A DNA stretch of 64,000 nt from Brochothrix campestris (GTDB taxonomy: Bacteria; Bacillota; Bacilli; Lactobacillales; Listeriaceae): positions 1,178,001-1,242,000 of the forward strand of contig NZ_CP175511.1 in the NCBI RefSeq assembly GCF_046058945.1, in the 5' to 3' direction. Both the position numbers and the translations under genes were made by a program. Under the pieces are notes generated by a model, which worked only from the letters and a program-made list of their open reading frames with translations, had not been told where the DNA came from and made no database searches. Every line of letters starts with the position of its first letter. The first letter of the stretch is position 1. This document shows, one piece after another, positions 43,895 to 52,008 of the stretch.

Positions 43895-44782
43895 TTAGAC
43901 GCCTCTTTCTTGCATGCGGTCTGCAGCAGCGAGCTGACGGATATCAATCCCTTTTAGCGGTTCACCTAAGTTTTTCGACAGTTCAGCGATGAGGGGATAA
44001 TCCGTATAATGCGTCGTTGCTTGTACGATTGCTGTGGCAAACTGGAGTGGGTTTTCTGATTTAAAAATACCGGAACCAACAAAAACACCATCCGCGCCAA
44101 GTGACATCATTAAGGCGGCATCGGCTGGAGTAGCTACACCTCCGGCGGCAAAGTTAACAACAGGCAGTTTTCCCGTCGCATGAATGGCTTGAACTAACTC
44201 ATAAGGAGCAGCAATATCACGAGCAAAGACCATCAGTTCATCAGCTGGTAAGGTCGTTAGCGTCGCCATTTCTTTGTGAAGTTGACGAAGATGACGTACA
44301 GCTTCGACGATGTTGCCGGTTCCGGGTTCGCCTTTCGTTCGTAACATTGAAGCCCCTTCACCAATCCGTCGCAAGGCTTCACCTAAATTACGACAACCGC
44401 AAACGAATGGCACTGTGTAGTCCGTTTTCAAGAGGTGGTATTCTTCGTCAGCAGGAGTTAGCACCTCGGATTCATCGATGTAATCCACTCCGAGTGCTTC
44501 AAGAACATGAGCTTCCGCGCTATGTCCAATCCGCGCTTTTGCCATGACGGGAATAGAGACCGCCGCCATAACTTCGGCTACAATGCCTGGGTCTGCCATC
44601 CGTGCGACACCACCGGCTGCCCGAATATCAGAGGGAACGCGTTCCAATGCCATTACCGCAACTGCGCCTGCTTGTTCGGCAATCCGGGCTTGCTCGGCAT
44701 TGATGACATCCATAATGACACCGCCTTTTTGCATCTGTGCCATTCCTCGCTTAACCGTTACTGAACCAATTGTCTTTGTCAT
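43895..44782 (-). CDS. pdxS: Pyridoxal 5'-phosphate synthase subunit PdxS
   Basis: A 295-residue TIM-barrel enzyme that builds PLP from ribose 5-phosphate, glyceraldehyde 3-phosphate and ammonia. The ATG at 44782 with AAGGAGG is chosen over the longer frame. Motifs: KGGVIMDV, ALERVPSDIRAAGGVARM, MAKARIGHSAEA, MLRTKGEPGTGN, and the lysine and glycine-rich phosphate-binding loops FAAGGVATPADAA and GADGVFVGSGIF. It is divergent from pdxR, its likely activator. Confidence 0.97.
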   Translation of the reverse strand: MTKTIGSVTVKRGMAQMQKGGVIMDVINAEQARIAEQAGAVAVMALERVPSDIRAAGGVARMADPGIVAEVMAAVSIPVMAKARIGHSAEAHVLEALGVDYIDESEVLTPADEEYHLLKTDYTVPFVCGCRNLGEALRRIGEGASMLRTKGEPGTGNIVEAVRHLRQLHKEMATLTTLPADELMVFARDIAAPYELVQAIHATGKLPVVNFAAGGVATPADAALMMSLGADGVFVGSGIFKSENPLQFATAIVQATTHYTDYPLIAELSKNLGEPLKGIDIRQLAAADRMQERGV

Positions 44783-44813
44783 GTTATAGCCTCCTTTAAT
44801 TGTGTTACCCTTA

Positions 44814-44841
44814 ATGATAGCGAAGCATCCCCAAACAGCAA
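44814..44841 (-). promoter_or_regulatory. pdxST promoter
   Basis: On the minus strand: TTGCTG (44836-44841), a 16-base spacer and TATCAT (44814-44819), within the 161-base gap shared with pdxR. PdxR-type activators bind in such gaps. Confidence 0.4.
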
Positions 44842-44943
44842 CAACCAATTACAGTCCAATTGAACCACCCACTTTTGGGATTGAATCTGTCAGTTGCGTA
44901 TGCTAAGGTAGTGATATTCATGCAAGGTGGGAGGGGCTAAACG

Positions 44944-46410
44944 ATGTGGCAATTAGAATCGTCATCACACTTACCAAAGTACCAACAAATCATGCAACTG
45001 ATTGAGCAAAAGTTACAGCAAGGTGCATTACAACCAGGAGAACGTCTCCCGACTGAACGTGGGCTAGCAATAGAACTCAATGTCAATCGTTCAACGGTGA
45101 AACGAGCCTTTTCCGAGTTAGTTGCCCATGGGATGATAACAGCACGCCACGGCAGTGGTTATTATCTTTCGTCCGCCCTCAGTCCGCAGATGTACCAGCC
45201 ACAGACCAATTGGCGGCATTACATGCAACAGAGCCAGTTCTTACCGATAGAACCATACTTTGAGCAACTGCGCCTTCAAAAACAAACGAACAAGCAAGTG
45301 ACTGACTTTGCATCAGGTGATTTACCATTGCGCTTAACACCTCATATTGATCTACCACCATTGTCGTGGCCAACGATAATCGCTGAGGAACAACAGGCCG
45401 ACCCCACTGGCTATGCCCCGCTAAAAGCTTTGATAGCAAATTTGTTTGCTATCCGATCAACACAGCCAGTCAAGCCGGAACAATTGTTAATTACGTCAGG
45501 GTCTCAGCAGGCACTGTATTTAATCACCCAATGTTTGTTGAGTCCTGGCGATGCGATTGCGGTCGAAGCACCATCATATTTATATTCGTTAGCCTTGTTT
45601 AAAGGAGCTGGCATCCGCATTTATCCGTTACCGATGGCACAGTGTCATAATTGGCAACCACAGCTCGAGGCTCTCTATAAAAAGCATCGCATTAAGATGG
45701 TATTCGTTAATCCGATGTACCAAAATCCGACCGGAAATATTTTGTCACAACAGGGGAGAGAAGCGCTCGTAAAAACGTGTAGCCAGTTACACATTCCGAT
45801 TGTGGAAGATGATCCATATGGTCTATTAACACCGGAACAAGCACCGCTCTATCAGTTGGCGCCTGAAAATGTTATTTATATCGGTTCATTATCGAAAACA
45901 GCTGGTTCGACGACGCGGATTGGATGGCTTTGCGCACCACCTACAGTCATTCACCGGTTAGCGACAGCCCGGAGTGAAATGGAATTTGGCCTCGGTATCT
46001 TGCCACAAGTAATGGCGCATCATCTCATGAGTAGTCCGACGTTTGCAAATCACTTGCAGACGTTAGCATTGACGATGCAGGAGGCACAGCAACAGTTTCA
46101 AACGCAGTTACGTGAACAGTTCGGAAACACAATCGCGTTCAACCCAACTCAAGGCGGCTACCACTTATGGGTGAAGCAGCGCTTTTGTACGAAACCTGCA
46201 CAATATCATCGCTTGTTACAGTCAGGGGTATTGTTGATGCCAGGAACACTCTTCGGTGGTGCAGCAACTGAAGCCCGTCTTAGTGTTATCAATCAAGAAA
46301 CAAGTGATAATGCTGAAGCGGTGAGGCGCTTAAAGCAGGCATTCTTTGCCATGAGAGCGTCGTCTTCTGCTATAATAGAAGGGCAAGAGACACTAAGAGA
46401 CGGAGGCTAA
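44944..46410 (+). CDS. pdxR: MocR-type regulator of PLP synthesis
   Basis: A 488-residue protein: a GntR winged HTH (residues 8-72; GERLPTERGLAIELNVNRSTVKRAF) fused to a type I aminotransferase domain (about 105-465) with the PLP-binding Lys in SLSKTAGSTTRIGW. MocR proteins sense PLP; PdxR activates pdxST when PLP is low and represses itself. The divergent pdxST genes make this role likely. RBS GGGAGGGG. The downstream pncA gene starts 3 bases after the stop, so the two are co-transcribed. Confidence 0.88.
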   Translation: MWQLESSSHLPKYQQIMQLIEQKLQQGALQPGERLPTERGLAIELNVNRSTVKRAFSELVAHGMITARHGSGYYLSSALSPQMYQPQTNWRHYMQQSQFLPIEPYFEQLRLQKQTNKQVTDFASGDLPLRLTPHIDLPPLSWPTIIAEEQQADPTGYAPLKALIANLFAIRSTQPVKPEQLLITSGSQQALYLITQCLLSPGDAIAVEAPSYLYSLALFKGAGIRIYPLPMAQCHNWQPQLEALYKKHRIKMVFVNPMYQNPTGNILSQQGREALVKTCSQLHIPIVEDDPYGLLTPEQAPLYQLAPENVIYIGSLSKTAGSTTRIGWLCAPPTVIHRLATARSEMEFGLGILPQVMAHHLMSSPTFANHLQTLALTMQEAQQQFQTQLREQFGNTIAFNPTQGGYHLWVKQRFCTKPAQYHRLLQSGVLLMPGTLFGGAATEARLSVINQETSDNAEAVRRLKQAFFAMRASSSAIIEGQETLRDGG

Positions 46411-46413
46411 ATA

Positions 46414-46962
46414 ATGAACAAAGCATTACTCGTCATCGATTATACGAATGACTTCGTTGCGAACGATGGCGCCTTAACCTGCGGACAACCCGGACAGGAG
46501 ATTGAAGAAACAATTCTCAACCTCCTTGAAACCTTTGCCGTTAATCGTGATGATATTATCATGGCAGTGGATAGTCACATAGAGCACGATGACTATCATC
46601 CTGAAGCGACACTTTTTCCCGCCCATAATATCAACGGGACGGCGGGAAGAGACTTATATCGGTCGATCAAAAACTGGTACGAGGCTCATCGATTGAACGC
46701 AACGGTCACATGGCTTGATAAAACACGTTATAGTGCCTTTGTAGGAACGACACTTGATCTTTATTTGAGAGCGCGTAACATCCGTGAATTGCATTTGGTT
46801 GGTGTGTGTACCGATATCTGTGTGCTGCATACAGCCGTTTCAGCCTATAATCTAGGTTACAAATTGGTGATTCATGAAGCGGGCGTTGCTAGTTTCAACC
46901 AAACAGGGCATCAGTGGGCGCTAAATCATTTTAAAAATAGTTTAGGTGCGGAAGTTCGTTAG
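46414..46962 (+). CDS. pncA: Nicotinamidase
   Basis: A 182-residue cysteine hydrolase of the isochorismatase fold, closely resembling Bacillus PncA. It converts nicotinamide to nicotinate for NAD salvage. The catalytic triad is Asp9 (VIDYTNDF), Lys103 (DKTRYSAF) and Cys136 (GVCTDICVLHTA). The metal site is Asp53, His55 and His71. RBS ACGGAGG overlaps the end of pdxR. The link of a vitamin B6 regulator and an NAD salvage enzyme in one transcript is notable. Confidence 0.9.
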   Translation: MNKALLVIDYTNDFVANDGALTCGQPGQEIEETILNLLETFAVNRDDIIMAVDSHIEHDDYHPEATLFPAHNINGTAGRDLYRSIKNWYEAHRLNATVTWLDKTRYSAFVGTTLDLYLRARNIRELHLVGVCTDICVLHTAVSAYNLGYKLVIHEAGVASFNQTGHQWALNHFKNSLGAEVR

Positions 46963-46998
46963 TCAATTAAAATCGCAAATAGATACGTTTAAAACCGA

Positions 46999-47030
46999 AA
47001 ACACCCGTTCACAATGCGCGAGTGTTTTTT
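46999..47030 (+). terminator. Terminator after pncA
   Basis: AAAACAC and GTGTTTT arms with CG pairs near the loop (one mismatch), followed by a T run. Confidence 0.5.
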
Positions 47031-47057
47031 AAATCAATCGTAAAAGAGCCTGTTTTT

Positions 47058-47066
47058 TGCTATACT
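47058..47066 (+). promoter_or_regulatory. Extended -10 promoter of the unknown gene at 47112
   Basis: TGC followed by TATACT (47061-47066), 46 bases before the start codon. Confidence 0.45.
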
Positions 47067-47111
47067 ATTGTTAACTGTAATTAGCTAATAGTTCAAAGGA
47101 GGTTGATTGCA

Positions 47112-48137
47112 ATGCTAAAGCTTACACGTCAACAACTACGCCAAGCGTTGTTTCGCCAGTTATATTGCCCCCAATCCACACAAACGGTTAAGCAGTATTT
47201 AAACGCACATCCGTTGAAAAGAACAAAGATGGGTGGTGTGTTACAACAGGAACAGCTATTTTTATTAAATCGACTACCCAAGTATCGTCCGGAGCAGTTA
47301 TATCGCTTATACGAGCAACAGCTCGTGTTTGACTATACGATGTCCTCTGGTAGTTTTATTTTTAGTCAAGCCCACGCGTCTTATTTAATTCCCTTCAAAA
47401 CCGCCTTCGCTCAAAATAACCTAGCACAGTTAAACGCCCAAGAAACACGTATTATTAAACAATTATTCCAACAGCAGCCAACGATGGATTTAACTGCGAT
47501 CCAAACAATTATCCATCAACGCTATCCCATTACCGGTCATCGGTTTCCGTTGCAACAAACACTAGAAACCCTCATACGAAGCGGTTATCTGCACCAATTC
47601 CACCCCCACGCACAAACATTGCGCTATCGCTTGACCACTGTAAAACATTTTCAAAGTAATGAACAACTCATAAAAGATGCCTATCACTTTTTGATAAAAG
47701 AAACATTTTTACGAAACGGTGCATTAACACTTTCAACCATCCCAGCATACTTTGGGCTCAACCCGCTTTTAACCCAAAAATATGTAGCAACACTTATAAA
47801 GGAACGGGTACTCCGACTTGTGGAGTTAACAGGGGAGGGCGTCCGCTATGTCCATACGTCACTTTATGAGCAACTGAAGCGACCTTATAATCCAGCAATG
47901 TGTGTTACGATTGTACCGCTGACAGATATACAGCCTCACAGCGGATGCTCCAACGACTGTTTCTGTCTCGTTAACGGCAATATCGTAGGTACAAAAAGAT
48001 ACACGTATAATCTAAAAACAAAAAAAATCGAAACGAAAACAACTTATTATGTTGCCATTTCGCAAGCGTTGACTAAGGAAATCAATCAGCAAAGTGAACG
48101 AATAGCCTATCATTTAGGGAGAACGATTAGCGCCTGA
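47112..48137 (+). CDS. Protein of unknown function, 341 residues
   Basis: I do not recognise this protein. The ATG at 47112 with AAAGGAGG is preferred over an in-frame ATG at 47103. It is rich in Gln, Leu and Thr, with no signal peptide or membrane segment, so it is cytoplasmic. Several stretches could be winged-helix-like units (QETRIIKQLFQQQPTMDLTA; STIPAYFGLNPLLTQKYVAT followed by LIKERVLRLVEL). The C-terminal quarter has a cysteine cluster CSNDCFC and a strand-rich end with GTKRYTYN. It has its own promoter and stands alone between pncA and the transaldolase gene. DNA binding is possible but unproven. Confidence 0.6.
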   Translation: MLKLTRQQLRQALFRQLYCPQSTQTVKQYLNAHPLKRTKMGGVLQQEQLFLLNRLPKYRPEQLYRLYEQQLVFDYTMSSGSFIFSQAHASYLIPFKTAFAQNNLAQLNAQETRIIKQLFQQQPTMDLTAIQTIIHQRYPITGHRFPLQQTLETLIRSGYLHQFHPHAQTLRYRLTTVKHFQSNEQLIKDAYHFLIKETFLRNGALTLSTIPAYFGLNPLLTQKYVATLIKERVLRLVELTGEGVRYVHTSLYEQLKRPYNPAMCVTIVPLTDIQPHSGCSNDCFCLVNGNIVGTKRYTYNLKTKKIETKTTYYVAISQALTKEINQQSERIAYHLGRTISA

Positions 48138-48168
48138 TAAATCGGGTTAATAAGCGCGGTTTAAAAAC

Positions 48169-48197
48169 TTGATTTTTTAAAGCGCTTTCATTATGAT
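48169..48197 (+). promoter_or_regulatory. Promoter of transaldolase-family gene
   Basis: TTGATT (48169-48174), an exact 17-base spacer and TATGAT (48192-48197). A cre site fills the spacer. Confidence 0.6.
48177..48190. promoter_or_regulatory. cre site (CcpA)
   Basis: TTAAAGCGCTTTCA differs from the palindromic cre TGAAAGCGCTTTCA at one base. It sits between -35 and -10, where bound CcpA would block RNA polymerase, so carbon catabolite repression is predicted. Confidence 0.65.
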
Positions 48198-48319
48198 TAG
48201 ATTGTAGGAAAAACAATACAACGTCTAAACAGTAGCTGGCTCTTTCTACACGAGTTCCTCGATTTGTTACGATAACTAGCAGTCGCCGAACTCAATACAT
48301 TATCCAAGGAGGAATTACA

Positions 48320-49027
48320 ATGATTGAGGGAATTAAAGTGTTTGCAGATGGGGCAGAGTTAGATAAAATGGTTGCTTCTTATGAAGCAAAAGAAGTAAGT
48401 GGTTTTACAACGAACCCAAGCTTGATGAAAAAAGCGGGCATTAGTGATTATAATGAGTTTGCCAAAGCTGCGGTAGCCGCTATTCCAGATATGCCTCTAT
48501 CATTCGAAGTATTTGCGGATGATTTTGAAACAATGGAACAAGAAGCACGTAAAATAGCAACATTTGGCGATAATGTATATGTGAAAATTCCGATTACGAA
48601 TACAAAAGGGGAGTCAGCGATTCCACTGATTGAAAAATTATCAGCAGAGGGTGTTAGTCTTAATGTCACCGCTTTATTAACATTAGAACAAGTACGTGCA
48701 ACCGTTGATGCATTGACACCAGGCACTAAAAATATTGTCTCGGTCTTCGCTGGTCGAGTAGCAGATGTGGGTGTCGATCCAACTGATCTAATGATTAAAT
48801 CATTAGCAATTTGCAAAGAAAAACCGGGGGCAGAGTTATTATGGGCCAGTACCCGTGAGTTATTTAATATTATTCAAGCGAAGGAGCTTGGTGTTGATAT
48901 CATTACCGTGCCACCTGCCATCATTGGGAAAATCAAAGACATTGGCAAAGACCTAAATCAAGTATCATTAGATACGGTGATTGGCTTTAATAACGATATT
49001 AAAACGTTAGGATATTCAATTTTATAA
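48320..49027 (+). CDS. Transaldolase-family protein (FSA/TalC type)
   Basis: A 235-residue small transaldolase or fructose-6-phosphate aldolase. The Schiff-base lysine is Lys89 in VYVKIPI; other marks are FTTNPSLMKKAG near the N-terminus, NVTALLTLEQ, SVFAGRVADVG and ASTRELFNI. It works in the pentose phosphate or sugar phosphate interconversion. RBS AAGGAGG. It is a single-gene transcript between a cre-controlled promoter and a strong terminator. Sequence alone does not separate transaldolase from aldolase activity. Confidence 0.88.
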   Translation: MIEGIKVFADGAELDKMVASYEAKEVSGFTTNPSLMKKAGISDYNEFAKAAVAAIPDMPLSFEVFADDFETMEQEARKIATFGDNVYVKIPITNTKGESAIPLIEKLSAEGVSLNVTALLTLEQVRATVDALTPGTKNIVSVFAGRVADVGVDPTDLMIKSLAICKEKPGAELLWASTRELFNIIQAKELGVDIITVPPAIIGKIKDIGKDLNQVSLDTVIGFNNDIKTLGYSIL

Positions 49028-49033
49028 ACGTAA

Positions 49034-49087
49034 AAAAACCTTAACAACAGCTATCCCTCTTAATTGAGGCTGTTGTTAAGGTTTTTT
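49034..49087. terminator. Bidirectional terminator, transaldolase and Mga-like gene
   Basis: An 18-bp stem from AAAAACCTTAACAACAGC (49034-49051) and its complement ending 49086, with A/T tracts on both sides. Confidence 0.85.
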
Positions 49088-49090
49088 CGT

Positions 49091-50551
49091 TTATAAAGAA
49101 CCATCAATTTTTCGAACGTTAAGTTCTTTGATAATTCCCTTTATTCGCTGTCCTTGTTCAGCATCTGGAAAAATCCGAATACGATAGGTGAAGGTTGCAT
49201 TCGGGTGATTGTTAAATTGATCAGATAAGACGATATCATACGTTTTATCGATATGATATGGGCTAATGATTACATGATAATCATCGCTAATTTGATAGCG
49301 AATTTGTCGTGTATAAAAATTGACCAATACCGGATCAGCTCCTGATTCAATGGCTATGGTTGTATGAGGCATTACCTTTGAATAGTCAAGCGTGTTATCA
49401 ATCATCAAACTGTGGAATACAATAAAGAGGAGGTCATTGTCTGTTTTATAAAAATCGATTAATTCTTGAAAGACCTCTTCGAGCACTGCCAAGTAATAAG
49501 GACGATGTTTCTTAAAATACTTCAAATATAACGGCCCCGTTTCGGTAATTAGATAGCCATCGAATACTAAGATACGACAATAAAATTGAATGATTTTCCC
49601 TTCTAGTTGTTCATTTAATTCTAGTTGTGGCAACTGTTTTTTTAAAGAGTGTGTAAACTGTTCAATATAACGGTACAAAATGTTTTTCGAGCGGATATGT
49701 TCATCATAGGCCAACTTCATCATCTTAGGCGTATCATTGAATAAAGGAAAGCTATTTGAAATGATATAAAAAAATGTTAAATCTTCTTTCCAAGTTTCTC
49801 CGATAAGATGTTCGAAATAATGTTCTGTTTTTTCTAGAACAAGTTCTAAAATCCTATTATTTCTAGTGATTTTTTTCATTTCGATAGTAATCGTCATTTT
49901 ATGCCCTTGGAAATTACGTGTTTTGCAAATGTGATAGAGCACTTGAAATTGTTCCTTGTTAATCGCTGCCAAGCTCACATTAAACGTATTCTCTAAAAGA
50001 GATAGAAGGGGACTCAACTCGTCATAATAGTGAAAGTCTATCTCGAATGTCTCTTTAAGATTAATTTCATTGTATAGAGTATAGTAAAAATAGCGAATTT
50101 GATGCTCGTCACCAATCAAGGTCAAATTAGAATTAATCTTGATTTTAAAGCTAGTTAAGATTGTATCATTCACATCTTTTAAAAGACGGTAATAGGTCGA
50201 TTCACTAATGTTTTCTTTTTGGATAAAATTAAGCTTATTATTATTAGAGTGATATAGCGCATATTCTAAAATTTTATACCTAAGAGAAGAGACAATAAAC
50301 CTGCTCATTAATTCTTGAGCAGAAAACTCAAAGCCATATTTAAAAGTCACGTTGTGAAGTGAAGGATATATAAATGCATTGGACTCAAATTCGTTTAAAT
50401 CATCTATAAGAAGTAAAAGGTATTTTTTTAAAGTTTTACGAGATAGATGCAACTCATCTTCAAGTTCTTCATAACTAACGCTTTTATTTTTTTCTAAATA
50501 CGTTAGTAAATTATATTTAATTAATTGTTCTTTATCTAACATCCGTTTCAT
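49091..50551 (-). CDS. Mga-like helix-turn-helix regulator
   Basis: A 486-residue protein of the Mga/PRD-type regulator group. The N-terminus has a HTH (residues 10-60; VSYEELEDELHLSRKTLKKYL) and a second HTH near 75-145 (ENISESTYYRLLKDV), as in Mga. A long helical middle part follows, and the end may be EIIB-like (DYHVIISPYHIDKTYDIVLSD). Such proteins control virulence or surface genes in streptococci and Listeria. Codon use is AT-rich like its downstream accessory neighbours. A 34-residue peptide gene lies 130 bases upstream on the same strand. The target genes are unknown. Confidence 0.75.
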   Translation of the reverse strand: MKRMLDKEQLIKYNLLTYLEKNKSVSYEELEDELHLSRKTLKKYLLLLIDDLNEFESNAFIYPSLHNVTFKYGFEFSAQELMSRFIVSSLRYKILEYALYHSNNNKLNFIQKENISESTYYRLLKDVNDTILTSFKIKINSNLTLIGDEHQIRYFYYTLYNEINLKETFEIDFHYYDELSPLLSLLENTFNVSLAAINKEQFQVLYHICKTRNFQGHKMTITIEMKKITRNNRILELVLEKTEHYFEHLIGETWKEDLTFFYIISNSFPLFNDTPKMMKLAYDEHIRSKNILYRYIEQFTHSLKKQLPQLELNEQLEGKIIQFYCRILVFDGYLITETGPLYLKYFKKHRPYYLAVLEEVFQELIDFYKTDNDLLFIVFHSLMIDNTLDYSKVMPHTTIAIESGADPVLVNFYTRQIRYQISDDYHVIISPYHIDKTYDIVLSDQFNNHPNATFTYRIRIFPDAEQGQRIKGIIKELNVRKIDGSL

Positions 50552-50683
50552 AAAAAGAGCCCCCCAATAATTATCGTATAAATATAACTCTAAAATCTAA
50601 TTATAATTATATAGAAAAAAAAGAAATAGAATTATCACATATAACATATAAAAGAGAAAATTATGAAAAATGAGTCAAAAACC

Positions 50684-50788
50684 TTAGGCGGAATAGTTAA
50701 TCGCAATGAGTAATGGCGTTAAAATAATTGCAAAAAACAAAAGTACCCATATTAATATTTTAATAAATAGTTTAGCATTAGAACTCAT
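50684..50788 (-). CDS. Small hydrophobic membrane peptide, 34 residues
   Basis: This gene is too short for usual gene finding. On the minus strand an ATG at 50788 follows CAGGAGG with 7-base spacing. It encodes MSSNAKLFIKILIWVLLFFA plus 14 further residues, ending INYSA. Residues 7-29 form one membrane helix. A good promoter lies 20 bases upstream. Its place between the Mga-like regulator gene and the toxin locus suggests a signal peptide, a toxin of a type I system, or a small membrane regulator. It has no recognised family. Confidence 0.6.
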   Translation of the reverse strand: MSSNAKLFIKILIWVLLFFAIILTPLLIAINYSA

Positions 50789-50808
50789 CAAAAAACCTCC
50801 TGACATGT

Positions 50809-50837
50809 AATATAGTTATCATATCATTTTGGAACAA
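50809..50837 (-). promoter_or_regulatory. Promoter of the 34-residue peptide gene
   Basis: On the minus strand: TTGTTC (50832-50837), an exact 17-base spacer and TATATT (50809-50814). The leader would be only about 14 bases long. Confidence 0.5.
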
Positions 50838-50971
50838 TTTTTTTAAGTATAATATATATATCACAATAGAGTACAAGTCCCCACATATGTTTGAAAAGGC
50901 AGCTGTAAGTTCATGCAAAAATCGAAAAAACATGGTAAGTTCATAGCAACAGGAGACCAAAGGATCTAATT

Positions 50972-51000
50972 ACATCTATTCATCTCTCTGAAACAACTCC
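50972..51000. repeat. Island-flanking repeat, left copy
   Basis: ACATCT, a 8-base spacer and CTCTGAAACAACT. The same two blocks in the same order recur at 54350-54375 with a shorter spacer. Confidence 0.45.
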
Positions 51001-51167
51001 TAGATGTCATAATAAAGTGCAACAAAGTAGGCTGTATTATTGTTTGAACAGAAAAATAATCACACTCTAATTCGAGTGTATTGTTACCTTTATGAAACTA
51101 AAGGAATGTTTATTATTAAAAGATATTGGTGACAAAAATGTAAGTAGGCAACTTATTTTTCATTTGT

Positions 51168-51205
51168 TATATTTGAATTAATTACTAGTGATTAATTCAA
51201 ATATA
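51168..51205. repeat. 38-bp palindrome before the toxin gene
   Basis: The arms 51168-51182 (starting TATATTTGAATTAAT) and 51191-51205 are perfect complements around TACTAGTG. It ends exactly where the AAGG Shine-Dalgarno of the toxin gene begins. It could be an operator or a hairpin that controls the mRNA 5' end. Confidence 0.6.
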
Positions 51206-51217
51206 AGGATGGTGTCT

Positions 51218-51715
51218 ATGAACAAGCTATTTAAAATGTCAGTCATTACAACCATGGCGTTATTTACGGGATTGAGTACTATTATTCCTGAAAAATCTGT
51301 TTCAGCATCTACAACAGAAAGTAACACTACTGTTTCGCTATGGGATATCGAAGACGGTACTAATGTTCGTTATGATGAAAAAGAAACACATCCAGAGATT
51401 AAATTAACAACCGATGAATTGATTATTCAAGGGAAATCATATACGGCTTCTCAACTCATTGCTCTCTTAGAGACATCAAAGGAAATAAATGGAACCAGTA
51501 GTAATGGGAGACAAAAAAGATTTGCTCCAGCTGCGGCTATCTATTTTATACCTGGAGTTGGTCAAGTAGCTTTAGCTGCTACAGGTGCTATCGCTATTGG
51601 TGGTGTTACTATTGGTGCCGGACATTGGGCATATAAAACGATAAAAAAATACTTTTCTAAAAAAGGGAAAAAGCCTGCTAAGAAAAAAAAAGAGTGTGAA
51701 AAATACACCTGCTAA
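51218..51715 (+). CDS. Secreted polymorphic-toxin-like protein, N-terminal secretion part
   Basis: A 165-residue frame. The ATG at 51218 follows AAGGATGG; earlier ATG at 51209 is part of the RBS. Residues 1-30 form a Sec signal peptide (KLFKMSVITTMALFTGLS, then ASAS-like cleavage region). A spacer with LTTDELIIQGKSYTASQL follows, then a glycine/alanine-rich hydrophobic stretch (residues 98-135; FIPGVGQVALAATGAIAIGG) and a lysine-rich run. The layout matches SAR2788-like putative secreted toxins. After the A9 tract at 51683-51691 the frame stops within 8 codons, while the toxin-like domain goes on in another frame. With eight A the two parts would join. Confidence 0.7.
   Translation: MNKLFKMSVITTMALFTGLSTIIPEKSVSASTTESNTTVSLWDIEDGTNVRYDEKETHPEIKLTTDELIIQGKSYTASQLIALLETSKEINGTSSNGRQKRFAPAAAIYFIPGVGQVALAATGAIAIGGVTIGAGHWAYKTIKKYFSKKGKKPAKKKKECEKYTC
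51683..51691 (+). other. A9 homopolymer at the frame junction of the toxin
   Basis: Nine consecutive A residues. The upstream frame ends 8 codons later at 51715; the downstream frame (toxin-like domain) is open from before this tract. Loss of one A, by mutation or by RNA polymerase slippage, joins PAKKKK to SVKNTPAKLYN. Runs of nine or more A are known slippage sites. Confidence 0.65.
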
Positions 51716-51992
51716 ACTCTATAATACTGCCAAGAAAAAGGGTATTAAAGTTAAAAATAGACATACTAATCAAAAATGGAGGAAAGTTAAAAGTAACTTA
51801 TCAAGAACAGGGAAACCTTACTCTTCTAAAGATTTAATTGATAGTAAGGGAACAAAACAACGAAGATATTATGACGGTAAAGGGAATGCCTCGATGGACA
51901 TTGACTATCGTCATTCATTAGGGAAACACCAGAAACATGTTAAATTTCCACACAGACACTATTGGACGGGGAAAAGTCGTTCAGGACACTAA
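51696..51992 (+). CDS. Toxin-like C-terminal domain, out of frame with its secretion part
   Basis: A 98-residue frame. Its GTG at 51696 has no RBS; it more likely is the C-terminal part of the upstream protein after a frame change. It is strongly basic at first, then has GTKQRRYYDGKGNASMDID and HRHYW near the end, with a histidine-rich FPHRHYW close to residue 88. Similar tails occur at the C-termini of polymorphic toxins (Rhs and LXG types); the activity is not known to me, and a nuclease is only a guess. The next gene looks like its immunity gene, 16 bases after the stop. Confidence 0.6.
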   Translation: MKNTPAKLYNTAKKKGIKVKNRHTNQKWRKVKSNLSRTGKPYSSKDLIDSKGTKQRRYYDGKGNASMDIDYRHSLGKHQKHVKFPHRHYWTGKSRSGH

Positions 51993-52008
51993 CCAAGGAG
52001 GTAATACA

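Larger units (their letters stand above)
50838..51217. other. AT-rich region between peptide gene and toxin gene
   Basis: No gene is seen. It contains one copy of the island-flanking repeat (50972-51000), a short ACACTC/GAGTGT inverted repeat (51062-51079) and the large palindrome at 51168-51205. No convincing promoter for the toxin gene could be placed. Confidence 0.4.
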
